A DNA stretch of 32,268 nt from Rhodospirillaceae bacterium (GCA_013349665.1 DUZF01000006.1:1-32268), one strand, 5' to 3'; positions 7,894 through 17,235 are shown, counted from the first letter of the stretch. Program-made: numbers and translations. The notes: generated from the letters alone by a model not told the origin.

Positions 7894-10800
7894 TCGCGCA
7901 GCCCCTGGAACTGGCGGCTGGCCACCACCAGGGTGGCGAGATCGAGATTGCCCGCGGTCTTCAGCTCGCCCAACAGCTGGTCGACCCGTTCGACGGTGCC
8001 GCGGCGGCGCTGGATCCAGGCGGCCAGGGCCTCCTCGGCGGCGCCGGCCTCGGCCTCGGCGGCCACCGAGGCGGTGAGCTCCGCCTGGCGGGCGTAAAGA
8101 TCGTCGATCATGGCGTCGATGGCCAGCTTCTGCCAGTGGCTGCCGCCCGGCAGGCCCTCGGCGGCGGCCCGCAGCCAGCCCATGCCGAAGCGGGCGGTGA
8201 CCAGGAAATACAGCCGTCCCACCAGATCCACCGGCCGCCCGACCCGCTGGGCGACGCGCGAGATATCGTTGGCGGCGGCCAGCACGATCAGGCTGGCCAC
8301 CCGCTCGGCCAGGTCCGAGGGGACGCCGGCGGCGCGGTATTCGTCGGCCCGGGCGGCCAGCGCCGCCTGGGTGGCCGGCGGCAGGACCTCGGCCAGCTGG
8401 CTGCGCAGCATGGCGATTCCAGGTTCCAGCTCGGTCCGCAGGCGGCCGATGTCCAGCGGGCGCGGCGCGTGCGACAGCACCCAGCCGATGCCGCGCTCCA
8501 CCAGGCGGTTGGATTCGATCAGCATGGAGGTCTGGACCGAGGCCGGCACCAGATTGTCCAGCGCCTCGATGGCCGACCACACCTCGCGCAGTTGGAAGCC
8601 GTCGCGGGCCACCAGATAGGCGCGCGCCACATCGGCCGGCGACGAGCCGGTGCGCTCGCAGACGCGGGCGACGAAACTGCCGCCGATGCGATTGATCATG
8701 CTGTTGGTGGCGCTGGTGGCGATGATTTCCCGCTTCAGCCGGTGGCGATCCATGCGGGCCCGCCAGGTCTGGCTGCCCAGCTGGGAGGGGAAATAGCGCA
8801 CCAGATCGTCGAGCAGCAGGGGGTCGTCCGGCAGGTCGGAGTCAAGCAGGACGTCGTACAGCCACAGCTTGCCATAGGCCAGCAACACGCTGATTTCCGG
8901 CCGCGTCAGCCCTAGATTGGCATGGGCGCGGCGGGCCAGCTCCTCGTCATTGGGCAGGAATTCGACGGCGCGGTCGAGGCGGCCGGCCTTCTCCAGCACC
9001 CGCATGAAACGTTCCTGCTGGTCGAGCAGTTGCGTCGCCTGCGCCTCGAACACCGAGATGGCCTGGCTCTGCAGGTAATTGTCGCGCAGCACCAGCTCGC
9101 CCACCTGGTCGGTCATGCTGGCCAGCAATTCATTTCTCTGCTTGACGGTGAGGTCGCCGTCGGCGACCGCCGCGTCCACCAGGATCTTGATATTGACCTC
9201 GTGGTCCGAACAGTCGACGCCCGCCGAATTGTCGATGGCATCGGTGTTGAGCCGCACCCCGGCCAGGGCCGCTTCGACGCGGCCCCGCTGGGTGAAGCCG
9301 AGATTGGCGCCCTCGCCGACGACTTTGCAGCGCAGGCTGCCGCCGTCGACGCGCAGCGCCTCATTGGCGCGGTCGCCGACCTCGGTATTGCTTTCCGAGG
9401 ACGCCTTGACATAGGTGCCGATGCCGCCGAACCACAGCAGGTCGACCGGCTGCGTCAGCAGCGCGCGCATCAGCTCGACCGGCGTCAGGGAATCAGTTTC
9501 TATATCGAAACGTTCTCGGATTTCCGGGTTGAGATGCAGAATCTTGGCATCGCGGGGGAAAATCCCGCCGCCCGGCGACAGCACGGTGGCATCGAAATCC
9601 GCCCAGCTCGACCGGGCCAGGCCGAACAGGCGCTGGCGTTCGGCGAAGCAGCGCACGGGATCGGGGTCGGGGTCGATGAAGATATGCCGGTGGTCGAAGG
9701 CCGCCAGCAGGCGGATATGGGGCGAGCGCAACATGCCGTTACCGAACACGTCGCCCGACATGTCGCCGACGCCGATGACGGTGAAGTCCTCGGACTGGAT
9801 ATCGCGGCCGATCTCGCGGAAATGTCGTTTGACCGATTCCCAGGCGCCCTTGGCGGTGATCCCCATGACCTTGTGGTCGTAGCCCTGGCTGCCGCCCGAG
9901 GCGAAGCCGTCGCCGACCCAGAAACCGTATTCGGCGGAAACCCCGTTGGCGATGTCCGAGAAGGTGGCGGTGCCCTTGTCGGCGGCGACCACCAGATAGG
10001 GGTCGTCGCCGTCGCGGCGCGTCACCTCGGGCGGCGGCACCACCTGTCCCCCCGACAGATTGTCGGTGATGTCCAGCAGGCCGCGCATCAGCGTCCGGTA
10101 GCAGGCGATGCCCTCCTCCAGGAAGGCCTCGCGTCCGCCGGTCTTGGGCGGCCGCTTGACGACGAAGCCGCCCTTCGAGCCGACCGGCACGATCACCGCG
10201 TTCTTGACCATCTGCGCCTTCATCAGGCCGAGGATCTCGGTGCGGAAGTCTTCCGGCCGGTCGGACCAGCGGATACCGCCGCGCGACACCTTGCCGCCGC
10301 GCAGATGGATGCCTTCCATGCGCGGGCTGTAGACGAAGATCTCGACCATCGGGCGGGGCAGCGGCAGGCCGAGGACGCGGCGCGAATCGAGTTTCAACGA
10401 CAGATAACTTTTCGGCGCCCCGCCGGGTCCCGACTGGAAATAGTTGGTGCGCAGCGTGCAGTCGACGAGATTGAGGAAACGCCTGAGGATGCGGTCCTCG
10501 TCGGCGCTGACCACGGCTTCCAGGGCCTTGTCGAGGGCCGCCGCCACCTCCGCCCCCTCGCCGGCGCCGGCCGGGTCGAAACGGCTTTCGAACAGGCGCA
10601 CCAGCAGCAGGGCGACAGCCGGATTGCCGGCGACGCAGCGTTCCACATAACTCTGGCTGAAGGTCGAGCCGGCCTGGCGCAGATATTTGGAATAGGCGCG
10701 CAAGACCATGACCTGGCGCCAGGACAGACCGCCATTGATCACCAGGCGGTTGAAGCCGTCGTCTTCGGCATCGCCCTGCCACAGCGCCCGGAAGGCGCTT

Positions 10801-12677
10801 TCGAAGGCGTCGCGCACCGTTTCCACGGGGATGGCGGTACCTTCGACCCCCGACATGGTGAAATCATGAATCCACAGCTTGGCGCCGTCGTCCCGCGACA
10901 ATTCATAGGGATTCTCGGAGATCACCCGGAAGCCCTTATGTTCGAACAAGGGCAGCACATCCGACAACGCCACCGGCTGGTCATCGCGGTAGACCTTGAA
11001 CCGCACTTCGCTTTCGGCGGCCTCGAGCGGGCGGTAGAGATGCAGGCCGAGGCCGTCGGTGGCCGATTCGATGCGCTCGATGTCGAACAGGGCCGCCCGC
11101 GGCGACGCCTGCTCGCGGTAGGCGACCGGGAAGCCGCGTCCCCAGCGGCGGTACAGCGCCAGCCCGCGATCCTCGCCATGGGTTTCCACCAGCGCTTCCT
11201 GCAGGCGGTCGTTCCATGACCGCGCGGCATCCGCCACCCTGGCCTCCAGGGCCGCCGCGTCGACCTCGGGGATGGATTTGGGATCGGTACGCACCAGGCA
11301 ATGCAGGCGGGCCAGCGGGCTGTCGCCGAGCTGGGTGTAGGAGGCGGTGACGCGGCCCTGGCAGGCGTCCTCCAGGATGTCCTGGATGGTCTGGCGCAGC
11401 CGGGTGTCGTAGCGGTCGCGCGGCACGAAGATCAGGGCCGAGAAAAAGCGCTTGAATTCGTCCTGGCGCAGGAACAGGGCGACGCGCTGGCGTTCCTGCA
11501 GGCGCAGGATGCCCAGGCTGGTCTCGAACAGGGCGTCTTTGCCGGTCTGCATCAGCTCGTCGCGGGGGAAGTTCTCGAGGATCGCCAGCAGCGCCTTGCC
11601 GTCATGGCTCTTGGGGCCGAAGCCGGCGCGTTCGAGGATCTGCTGAACCTTGCGGCGCAGCAGCGGAATGGCCAGCGGCGCCAGGGTATAGGCCGAATGG
11701 GTGAACAGGCCGATCACCGCATGCATGCCGATCACCGTGCCGTCCGGGCCGAAGCGCTTGATGCCGACGATGTCCAGCGGTGTTCCGCGATGCACTCTCG
11801 CCAGACGGTCGGCCTTGGCCAGCATCAGCAGATAGGGGCGGGCCAGGAAGACCTGGATTTCCGGCGGCATCATGCCGTCATGATCGTCGAACAGGGTGAA
11901 GCCGGGGGCCTTCATCAGCCCCAGACGGCCATCCGGCTCGACGGCGATGCCGTCCTTCAGGTCAAAACAGCAATAGCCCAGCAAAGTGAAGTTGTCGTCG
12001 CCGATCCATTTGAGGAATTCCTTCGATTCCGTCAGTTCGGCCGGGTCGGCGACGGTGGCCTGGGCCGCCAGCTGGACGCCGATGGCCTCCACCTGTGCCT
12101 TCACCGCCGGCCAGTCGTCGACCGCCAGGCGCACATCGGCCAGCACCAGGGCCAGCTCGGCGGCCAGGGCCTCGGCTTCGGCCTCGCCGGAGCGGCGGTC
12201 GATCTCGATATGCATGAAACTTTCCAAGGGTCCGTCGCCGCCGACATCCAGCAGTTTGCCGTTGGCGTCGCGGGCCACCGCCAGCACCGGATGCACCAGC
12301 AGATGGACGGCGATGTCGCGGCGCTGCAGGGCGACGGTCATGGAATCGACCAGGAACGGCATGTCGTCGTTGACCACCTCGACGACGCTGTGCGGACAGT
12401 CCCAGCCATGCTCGCCGGCGCGCGGCTGATAAACGCGGACCTTGGGTGCGCCAGGGCCGCCGCCGGGGGCGCGGGCGCGGGCGAAGGCGAACAGGGCCAT
12501 GGCCGCCCCGTAAAGCGTTTCGGCATCGGAATGAGCCATGTCGTCGGGCGCCACATTGGCGTAATAGGCCTTGAGGAAGCGCTCGGCCGCCGCCGACTGG
12601 CCATTCAGGCGCCGCCGGGCCAGCTCCAGCACCTTGTCCACCAGGCTGTCCTTCAGATGGTCGATGCGCTTTGCCAT
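7890..12677 (-). CDS. gdhB: NAD-specific glutamate dehydrogenase, large (180-kDa) class
   Basis: 1,595 residues, the usual size of the large bacterial NAD-GDH family. It catalyses oxidative deamination of glutamate to 2-oxoglutarate and ammonia with NAD. The N-terminal half (about 1-700) is the regulatory ACT-like region of this class. The catalytic core at about residues 785-840 contains GGKVSRGGIRWSDRPEDFRT and LMKAQMVKNAVIVPVGSKGG, the Lys-containing substrate pocket. The NAD-binding part (about 870-1010) contains DKGTATFSDIAN and VIGVGDMSGDVFGNG. A long helical C-terminal domain follows. No frameshift was seen. The glycosyltransferase gene is coupled to its 3' end. The symbol gdhB is used for some members of this class. 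Confidence 0.95.
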   Translation of the reverse strand: MAKRIDHLKDSLVDKVLELARRRLNGQSAAAERFLKAYYANVAPDDMAHSDAETLYGAAMALFAFARARAPGGGPGAPKVRVYQPRAGEHGWDCPHSVVEVVNDDMPFLVDSMTVALQRRDIAVHLLVHPVLAVARDANGKLLDVGGDGPLESFMHIEIDRRSGEAEAEALAAELALVLADVRLAVDDWPAVKAQVEAIGVQLAAQATVADPAELTESKEFLKWIGDDNFTLLGYCCFDLKDGIAVEPDGRLGLMKAPGFTLFDDHDGMMPPEIQVFLARPYLLMLAKADRLARVHRGTPLDIVGIKRFGPDGTVIGMHAVIGLFTHSAYTLAPLAIPLLRRKVQQILERAGFGPKSHDGKALLAILENFPRDELMQTGKDALFETSLGILRLQERQRVALFLRQDEFKRFFSALIFVPRDRYDTRLRQTIQDILEDACQGRVTASYTQLGDSPLARLHCLVRTDPKSIPEVDAAALEARVADAARSWNDRLQEALVETHGEDRGLALYRRWGRGFPVAYREQASPRAALFDIERIESATDGLGLHLYRPLEAAESEVRFKVYRDDQPVALSDVLPLFEHKGFRVISENPYELSRDDGAKLWIHDFTMSGVEGTAIPVETVRDAFESAFRALWQGDAEDDGFNRLVINGGLSWRQVMVLRAYSKYLRQAGSTFSQSYVERCVAGNPAVALLLVRLFESRFDPAGAGEGAEVAAALDKALEAVVSADEDRILRRFLNLVDCTLRTNYFQSGPGGAPKSYLSLKLDSRRVLGLPLPRPMVEIFVYSPRMEGIHLRGGKVSRGGIRWSDRPEDFRTEILGLMKAQMVKNAVIVPVGSKGGFVVKRPPKTGGREAFLEEGIACYRTLMRGLLDITDNLSGGQVVPPPEVTRRDGDDPYLVVAADKGTATFSDIANGVSAEYGFWVGDGFASGGSQGYDHKVMGITAKGAWESVKRHFREIGRDIQSEDFTVIGVGDMSGDVFGNGMLRSPHIRLLAAFDHRHIFIDPDPDPVRCFAERQRLFGLARSSWADFDATVLSPGGGIFPRDAKILHLNPEIRERFDIETDSLTPVELMRALLTQPVDLLWFGGIGTYVKASSESNTEVGDRANEALRVDGGSLRCKVVGEGANLGFTQRGRVEAALAGVRLNTDAIDNSAGVDCSDHEVNIKILVDAAVADGDLTVKQRNELLASMTDQVGELVLRDNYLQSQAISVFEAQATQLLDQQERFMRVLEKAGRLDRAVEFLPNDEELARRAHANLGLTRPEISVLLAYGKLWLYDVLLDSDLPDDPLLLDDLVRYFPSQLGSQTWRARMDRHRLKREIIATSATNSMINRIGGSFVARVCERTGSSPADVARAYLVARDGFQLREVWSAIEALDNLVPASVQTSMLIESNRLVERGIGWVLSHAPRPLDIGRLRTELEPGIAMLRSQLAEVLPPATQAALAARADEYRAAGVPSDLAERVASLIVLAAANDISRVAQRVGRPVDLVGRLYFLVTARFGMGWLRAAAEGLPGGSHWQKLAIDAMIDDLYARQAELTASVAAEAEAGAAEEALAAWIQRRRGTVERVDQLLGELKTAGNLDLATLVVASRQFQGLRE

Positions 12678-12832
12678 GGCTGCGGTTCCCCCCGTTGGCG
12701 ATAGTCATTTCTCTTAAGCGTAGCGAGCCTTCGGAGATTTACAAGGCGGGGCATAATAATATTCTCTGATAATTCCCTCCGGCGGGGAATTGATCTAAGT
12801 TTGACTGAGCGACCATTCTCGGGGGAAACGAC
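12678..12832. promoter_or_regulatory. Divergent promoter region between gdhB and a small membrane protein gene
   Basis: This 155-bp gap separates two divergent starts and becomes A/T-rich around 12751-12800 (CATAATAATATTCTCTGATAA). A dyad AATTCCC (12771-12777) / GGGAATT (12785-12791) sits near the centre and could bind a regulator. No promoter box can be assigned with confidence. Confidence 0.35.
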
Positions 12833-13189
12833 ATGGCCGAGTCATCGCAAACAAACCCTCTCGAAGAGCTGCTGGACCGGCTGCCGTCCGGTTTTTTCGA
12901 CGGCTTGAACGCCGAGCAGCGGGCCCAGCTGTGGGAGGCCGGCCATGCGGTGACCTGGAAGCGCCATCCGGTCAACATCCGCGTCAACCTGCCCTGGCTG
13001 CCGCGGCGGCTGTTCGTCACCGTGGTCGCCGGCAGCGAGCGGCGCGCCGGCGACCGCCTGGCCATCGAAGGCCGCCTGCATCGCCTGCTGCGCCCCGGCA
13101 ATGTCCTCTTCTTCGTCGGCGTATCGACGCTGTTCCTGCTGCTGGCGATGGGGGCGCTGGTGCTGCTGCGGCCGCTTGTCGAGTTTTAG
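12833..13189 (+). CDS. Small single-pass membrane protein of unknown function
   Basis: 118 residues. A polar N-terminus (LEELLDRLPSGFFDGLNAEQ) is followed by a basic, aromatic middle (WKRHPVNIRVNLPWLPRRLF). A single hydrophobic segment lies at about 93-113 (VLFFVGVSTLFLLLAMGALVLL) with only a few residues after it. It therefore looks like a tail-anchored cytosolic protein. A GGGGGAAA ribosome-binding site precedes the ATG. It is convergent with the next gene: the stop codons are separated by one base, leaving no room for a terminator between them. No family recognised. Confidence 0.7.
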   Translation: MAESSQTNPLEELLDRLPSGFFDGLNAEQRAQLWEAGHAVTWKRHPVNIRVNLPWLPRRLFVTVVAGSERRAGDRLAIEGRLHRLLRPGNVLFFVGVSTLFLLLAMGALVLLRPLVEF

Positions 13190-13190
13190 T

Positions 13191-13700
13191 TTACTTCAGC
13201 ACCAGGGTCTTGATGACCACCTCGGCGATCTTGGCGCCGCTGATCCGCTCGGCGGTTTCCTTGACCACCGCCTTGGCGACCTCGATGCCGCGCTTGGAAT
13301 CCTTGAAGGCCTCCCAGTTGTAGCGCTTCAATTCCTCGCTGAGGGCGGCGATGATCTGTTTCTTCTTGGAACGGGCCAGGGCCAGCTGTTCTTCATCGTC
13401 CGGCTGCAGCCAGGCTTCGATGTCCAGGGAGCGCAGGATGCCGGTGTCGTTTTCCTCGATCACCAGGCGTATTTTCGACAAGGCCAGATAGGCTCCCGGC
13501 ACCTTGGCGATGATCTCATTCTTGCCGTGCGGTTCCTCGCCCTTCTTGCCCTTTGCCGGCTTGGCCTCATGGCCGCCTTCCTTGCCGCCTTCCTTGTGCG
13601 CTTCGCCTTCCTTATGCCCTTCGCCCCCTTCGGAAGCCGCCGCCGGATGGCCGAGGCCAAGGGCCGCGCCGATAATCGCCAGGATCAGCCATTTGTTCAT
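13191..13700 (-). CDS. FliL-like exported protein with His/Lys/Glu-rich linker
   Basis: 169 residues from MNKWLILAIIGAALGLGHPA, a signal peptide or signal anchor. A very charged linker (about 23-62: EGGEGHKEGEAHKEGG and similar) follows. The folded domain (about 65-169) resembles the periplasmic part of FliL-family proteins: a strand-rich start (YLALSKIRLVIEE, RSLDIEAWLQ), a helix (KKKQIIAALSEEL), and a final GAKIAEVVIKTLVLK. FliL proteins associate with the flagellar stator. No flagellar genes are nearby, so a flagellar role is not shown. The start was chosen at 13700 because the longer frame runs through the divergent neighbour. It faces a similar protein across a 79-bp intergenic region. 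Confidence 0.65.
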   Translation of the reverse strand: MNKWLILAIIGAALGLGHPAAASEGGEGHKEGEAHKEGGKEGGHEAKPAKGKKGEEPHGKNEIIAKVPGAYLALSKIRLVIEENDTGILRSLDIEAWLQPDDEEQLALARSKKKQIIAALSEELKRYNWEAFKDSKRGIEVAKAVVKETAERISGAKIAEVVIKTLVLK

Positions 13701-13779
13701 TTTGCCCTGCTTTCCTTGTGCCCCCCGGGGACGAAAGTAATCAAAACCGCCTCTGTTGTCCGCAGGAAAAGAAGGGGAT

Positions 13780-14259
13780 ATGGTGATAAACGGTTCACCT
13801 GAAATGGATGCCCTGTCGATGGCGACCAAGTCGCTTTCCCTGCTGCCGGCGGTTGTCCTGGCGGCGGCCCTGTGCCTTGCCTCGCCGGCCCTGCAGGCCC
13901 GCGACATCAATCTGGGCGGCCATCAGGAGATGCCGGAACAGAAGGAAAAGCCCCGCTACATCGTTACCCTGCCGACCATTGAACTGTCGCTGGCCCGCGA
14001 GGACGGCGGCTGGAACCACATCCGCATCGACGCCTGGCTGACCACCCGTGACGATGCCACCACCGAGGACCTGGACAAAATGCGCTCCACCATCGTCCGC
14101 CTCACCCAGGACGCCCTGCCCGAGCGCGACTTCCAGGAGTACAAGGCGCCGCGGCAAGGTTTCCGGCTGGTCAAGCAGATCATACGCCAGGCCGCCGACA
14201 AGAGCCTCGGCCATCCTTGGAAGGGCGATGTAATGATCAAGAACATGCTGGCCTATTAG
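13780..14259 (+). CDS. FliL-like exported protein, distant relative of its divergent neighbour
   Basis: 159 residues. A signal peptide (SLSLLPAVVLAAALCLASPALQA) leads to a domain of about 100 residues with the same layout as the divergent neighbour: a strand ending ...RIDAWLTTRDD (compare LDIEAWLQPDD), a helix DKMRSTIVRLTQDAL, an RQGFRLVKQIIRQA segment, and a final GDVMIKNMLAY. ATG 13780 was chosen because AGGAAAAG lies 8 bases upstream. An in-frame ATG at 13756 has no ribosome-binding site, and ATGs at 13804 and 13819 are alternatives. hemC starts 26 bases downstream, so the two may share a message. The FliL relationship is by pattern only. Confidence 0.6.
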   Translation: MVINGSPEMDALSMATKSLSLLPAVVLAAALCLASPALQARDINLGGHQEMPEQKEKPRYIVTLPTIELSLAREDGGWNHIRIDAWLTTRDDATTEDLDKMRSTIVRLTQDALPERDFQEYKAPRQGFRLVKQIIRQAADKSLGHPWKGDVMIKNMLAY

Positions 14260-14285
14260 CCGCGTAATCTTTAAAACCGACGCCC

Positions 14286-15227
14286 ATGACCCAGATAAAC
14301 CCGCTCCGTATCGGAACCCGCGGCAGCCCCCTGGCGCTGGCGCAGGCCCATGAGGTGGCCAACCGGCTGCGCGCCGGTCACCCGGCTCTCGCCGACGATG
14401 CCGCCATCGCCATCGTCGTCATCAAGACCACCGGCGACGCCATCCTCGACCGCACCCTCGCCGAAGTCGGCGGCAAGGGCCTGTTCACCAAGGAAATCGA
14501 CGACGCCCAACTGGCCGGAGAGATCGATATCGCCGTCCATTCGATGAAGGACGTGCCGACAGTCCTTCCCGACGGCCTGGTGCTGCCGGCGATCCTCGAG
14601 CGTGAAGATTGCCGCGACGCCTTCATTTGCCGCAAGGCCCGGCGCCTGGCCGATTTGCCGGCCGGCTCGGTGATCGGCACCGCCAGCCTGCGGCGCGGCG
14701 CACAGATCCTGCATCGTCGGCCTGACCTGGTGGTGAAGCCGCTGCGCGGCAATGTGCAGACCCGGTTGCGCAAGCTCGACGAAGGCGAGGTCGACGCCAC
14801 CTTGCTGGCCATGGCCGGGCTCAACCGCCTGGGCCTGGCGCAGCATGCCGCGGCGGCGCTGTCCACCGAGGAGATGCTGCCGGCGGTGGCACAGGGGGCG
14901 ATCGGCGTCACCTGCCGGGCCGGCGACCAACGCGCCCTGGCCCTGCTGGCCACCCTCGACCATGCGGTGTCGCATATCCGGGTCGTCGCCGAGCGGGCCT
15001 TCCTGGCGGTGCTCGACGGGTCTTGCCGTACCCCCATCGCCGGTCTGGCCGAACTCGACGGCGACCGCCTGTCGTTCCGTGGTCTGGTCATCCGTCCGGA
15101 CGGCGGGATGGCCCATGACATCGCCCTGGCCGGCCGGCCCGACCAGGCGGCGGAGCTCGGGCGGCGTGCCGGCGAGGACCTGCTGGGCCGCCTGGAGCCG
15201 GGGTTCTTCGACTTCCGGGGCCAATGA
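14286..15227 (+). CDS. hemC: Hydroxymethylbilane synthase (porphobilinogen deaminase)
   Basis: 313 residues, normal for the family. It joins four porphobilinogen molecules into hydroxymethylbilane in the cytosol, in the haem/tetrapyrrole pathway. Recognised by RIGTRGSPLALAQA at the N-terminus, TTGDAILDRTLAEVGGKGLFTKE with its substrate-binding residues, DIAVHSMKDVPT, IGTASLRRGAQ, PLRGNVQTRLRKLD, and GSCRTPIAG with Cys247 as the dipyrromethane cofactor attachment site. Its stop overlaps the start of hemD in ATGA. No good ribosome-binding site is seen ahead of ATG 14286. Confidence 0.96.
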   Translation: MTQINPLRIGTRGSPLALAQAHEVANRLRAGHPALADDAAIAIVVIKTTGDAILDRTLAEVGGKGLFTKEIDDAQLAGEIDIAVHSMKDVPTVLPDGLVLPAILEREDCRDAFICRKARRLADLPAGSVIGTASLRRGAQILHRRPDLVVKPLRGNVQTRLRKLDEGEVDATLLAMAGLNRLGLAQHAAAALSTEEMLPAVAQGAIGVTCRAGDQRALALLATLDHAVSHIRVVAERAFLAVLDGSCRTPIAGLAELDGDRLSFRGLVIRPDGGMAHDIALAGRPDQAAELGRRAGEDLLGRLEPGFFDFRGQ

Positions 15228-15958
15228 GCGCCACCGCCCTGGTCACCCGCCCTCGCGAGGATGCCGAGGGCATCGCCGCGGCGCTGGAAAGCCAGGGCTT
15301 CGAGGTTGCCGTCGAGCCGCTGCTCAACATCGTCATCCGGCAGGATCCGGCGCTGTCGCTGGACGGCGTGCAGGCGATCCTGGCCACCAGCGCCAATGGC
15401 GTGCGGGCCCTGGCCGCCAATCTGGGCGAGCGCCGCCTGCCGCTCTACGCGGTCGGCGAGGCTACCGCCAGGACCGCCCGCGAGCACGGTTTCGCCGAGG
15501 TGGACAGCGCCGGCGGCGACGTCGCCTCCCTGGCCGCCCTGGTCACCCGCCGCTGTCGGCCGCAGGCCGGCACCCTGCTGCATGCCGCCGGCAGCAAACT
15601 GGCCGGCGATCTTGCCGGTCAACTGGCCGGGCGGGGTTTCACGGTGCGGCGCGCCGTGCTCTACGAGGCCGAGACCGCGTCGACCCTCAGCGACGCGCTG
15701 TGCCGCCGGCTGGCCGGCGAGGGCCTTGACCTCGCGCTGTTTTTTTCTCCCCGCACGGCCGCCACCTTTGTTACCCTGACGCTTGCCGCCAATCTCGGCG
15801 CGGCCTGCCGGCGGATCATTGCCTACGGCCTCAGCGCCGCCGTTGGCGGGGCGCTCGCCGGCCTGCCGTGGCAGGCGGTGCGGACGGCGGACCGACCCGA
15901 CCAGGCGGCATTGCTGGAGGCCATCGGGCGGGATTTCTCCGGGGGGAACCGACTTTGA
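15224..15958 (+). CDS. hemD: Uroporphyrinogen-III synthase
   Basis: 244 residues. It cyclises hydroxymethylbilane to uroporphyrinogen III. The family is poorly conserved, but the start (ALVTRPREDAEGIAAALESQ), ILATSANGVRAL, LYAVGEATARTAREHGF, LLHAAGSKLAGDL and the C-terminal FFSPRTAATF and YGLSAAVGGAL segments fit both HemD domains. The position directly after hemC with a 4-bp overlap settles the identity. Its TGA stop is in turn overlapped by the likely TTG start of hemY. Confidence 0.93.
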   Translation: MSATALVTRPREDAEGIAAALESQGFEVAVEPLLNIVIRQDPALSLDGVQAILATSANGVRALAANLGERRLPLYAVGEATARTAREHGFAEVDSAGGDVASLAALVTRRCRPQAGTLLHAAGSKLAGDLAGQLAGRGFTVRRAVLYEAETASTLSDALCRRLAGEGLDLALFFSPRTAATFVTLTLAANLGAACRRIIAYGLSAAVGGALAGLPWQAVRTADRPDQAALLEAIGRDFSGGNRL

Positions 15959-17235
15959 GGATACGCGCCCTGTTCTTTGTGGCGTTGGTCGCCCTGCTGG
16001 TGGCCGCCGCCGTATGGCTGGCCGACCGCCCCGGCATGGTCGCGGTGGAATGGCTCGGCTGGCGGCTCGACACCAGCGTGCCGGTGTTGCTGCTGGGCCT
16101 GCTGCTGGTGGCAGGTCTGCTGCTGGCCGTGCTGCGCCTCATCGCCGGCGTCGCCGCGCTGCCCGGCCGCTGGGCGGCGAAACGCCGCGAAAACCGCCGC
16201 CGTCGCGGCTATATGGCGCTCAGCGATGGCTTGGCGGCGGCGGCCACCGGCGATGCCGGCCGGGCCCGCCATCTGGCCGGCCGGGCCGAGCGTCTCCTGA
16301 GCGATCCGGCGCTGACCAGCTATCTGTCGGCGCGGGCGGCCGAACTGGCCGGTGACGGCGACGGTGCCCGCGAACATTTCCGCGCCATGCTCGAACGGCC
16401 GGAAACGGCGGCGCTGGGGGTGCGCGGCTTGCTTGACGCGGCGCTCAAGGACAACGATCTGACCGCCGCCGTCGAGCTGGCCGAGCGGGCGCGGAGCATC
16501 AATCCGGACGACGGCTGGCTGGTCGAGACGCTGTTTTCCCTGCTGGTCAGGCTGGGCCAATGGCAGCGGGCGGAGGACCTTCTCGGCGATGCCGAGCGGC
16601 GCCGGGCGATGGCCCCCGATGCCCTGCTGCGGCGGCGCGCCCTGCTGCTTAATGAACGGGCCGCGGAGGCCGAGGCCGCCGGCGACCAGCGCGGCGCCCT
16701 GGCGGCGGCCGCCAAGGCCTTCGCCGCCGATCCGACGGTCGCCGCCGCCGCCATCCGCCTGGCCGCGCTCTATGCCGCCGATGGCCGCCGCCGCAAGGCG
16801 GTGACGGTCCTGGAGAAAGCCTGGCGGGCCGCACCGGTGCCGGAATTGGCGCGGGCCTGCGCCGACTTGCCGCCGGTGGAGGACGCGGTGCAGCGATTGC
16901 GCCGGGTCGAGCGGCTGGTGGCCAGCCATGCCGAGGGGCCGCCGGCCCATCTGGCGATTGCCGAAGCGGCGCTGGAGGCCAAGGTATGGGGGGTCGCCCG
17001 CAAACATCTGCTGGCCGCCCAGCAACTGCGGCCGGCTGCCGCCACCTATCGCCTGCTGGCCCGCCTCGAACAGGGCGAATACGGTGACGAACCGGCTGCC
17101 GCCGCCTGGCTGGCCAAGGCCGCCACGGCGCCTGTCGAGGCCGGCTGGAACTGCGGCGCCTGCGACGCCCGGCCGGGCGGCTGGTCATTGGTTTGCCCGG
17201 CTTGCGGCGGTGTCGACAGCCTGTCCTGGAGTTAG
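15955..17235 (+). CDS. hemY: HemY-like inner-membrane TPR protein with C-terminal zinc ribbon
   Basis: About 426 residues. Two membrane helices at the N-terminus (about 3-21 and 38-60) are followed by the basic stretch AAKRRENRRRRG and a long Ala-rich helical TPR region. The C-terminus has a CGAC...CPAC pair, a probable zinc ribbon as seen in alphaproteobacterial HemY. The proposed start is TTG at 15955, in frame, with GGGGGGAAC just upstream, sharing TTGA with the hemD stop. The only ATG upstream (15868) lies deep inside hemD. This proteobacterial HemY is linked to haem synthesis by position but is not protoporphyrinogen oxidase; its biochemical role is unclear. Confidence 0.85.
   Translation: MRIRALFFVALVALLVAAAVWLADRPGMVAVEWLGWRLDTSVPVLLLGLLLVAGLLLAVLRLIAGVAALPGRWAAKRRENRRRRGYMALSDGLAAAATGDAGRARHLAGRAERLLSDPALTSYLSARAAELAGDGDGAREHFRAMLERPETAALGVRGLLDAALKDNDLTAAVELAERARSINPDDGWLVETLFSLLVRLGQWQRAEDLLGDAERRRAMAPDALLRRRALLLNERAAEAEAAGDQRGALAAAAKAFAADPTVAAAAIRLAALYAADGRRRKAVTVLEKAWRAAPVPELARACADLPPVEDAVQRLRRVERLVASHAEGPPAHLAIAEAALEAKVWGVARKHLLAAQQLRPAAATYRLLARLEQGEYGDEPAAAAWLAKAATAPVEAGWNCGACDARPGGWSLVCPACGGVDSLSWS

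Noticed and set aside
8922-11219. 765-residue plus-strand frame inside the glutamate dehydrogenase region
   Set aside because: Antisense shadow of a well-supported gene; sequence has the His/Gln/Gly/Asp bias typical of such shadows.
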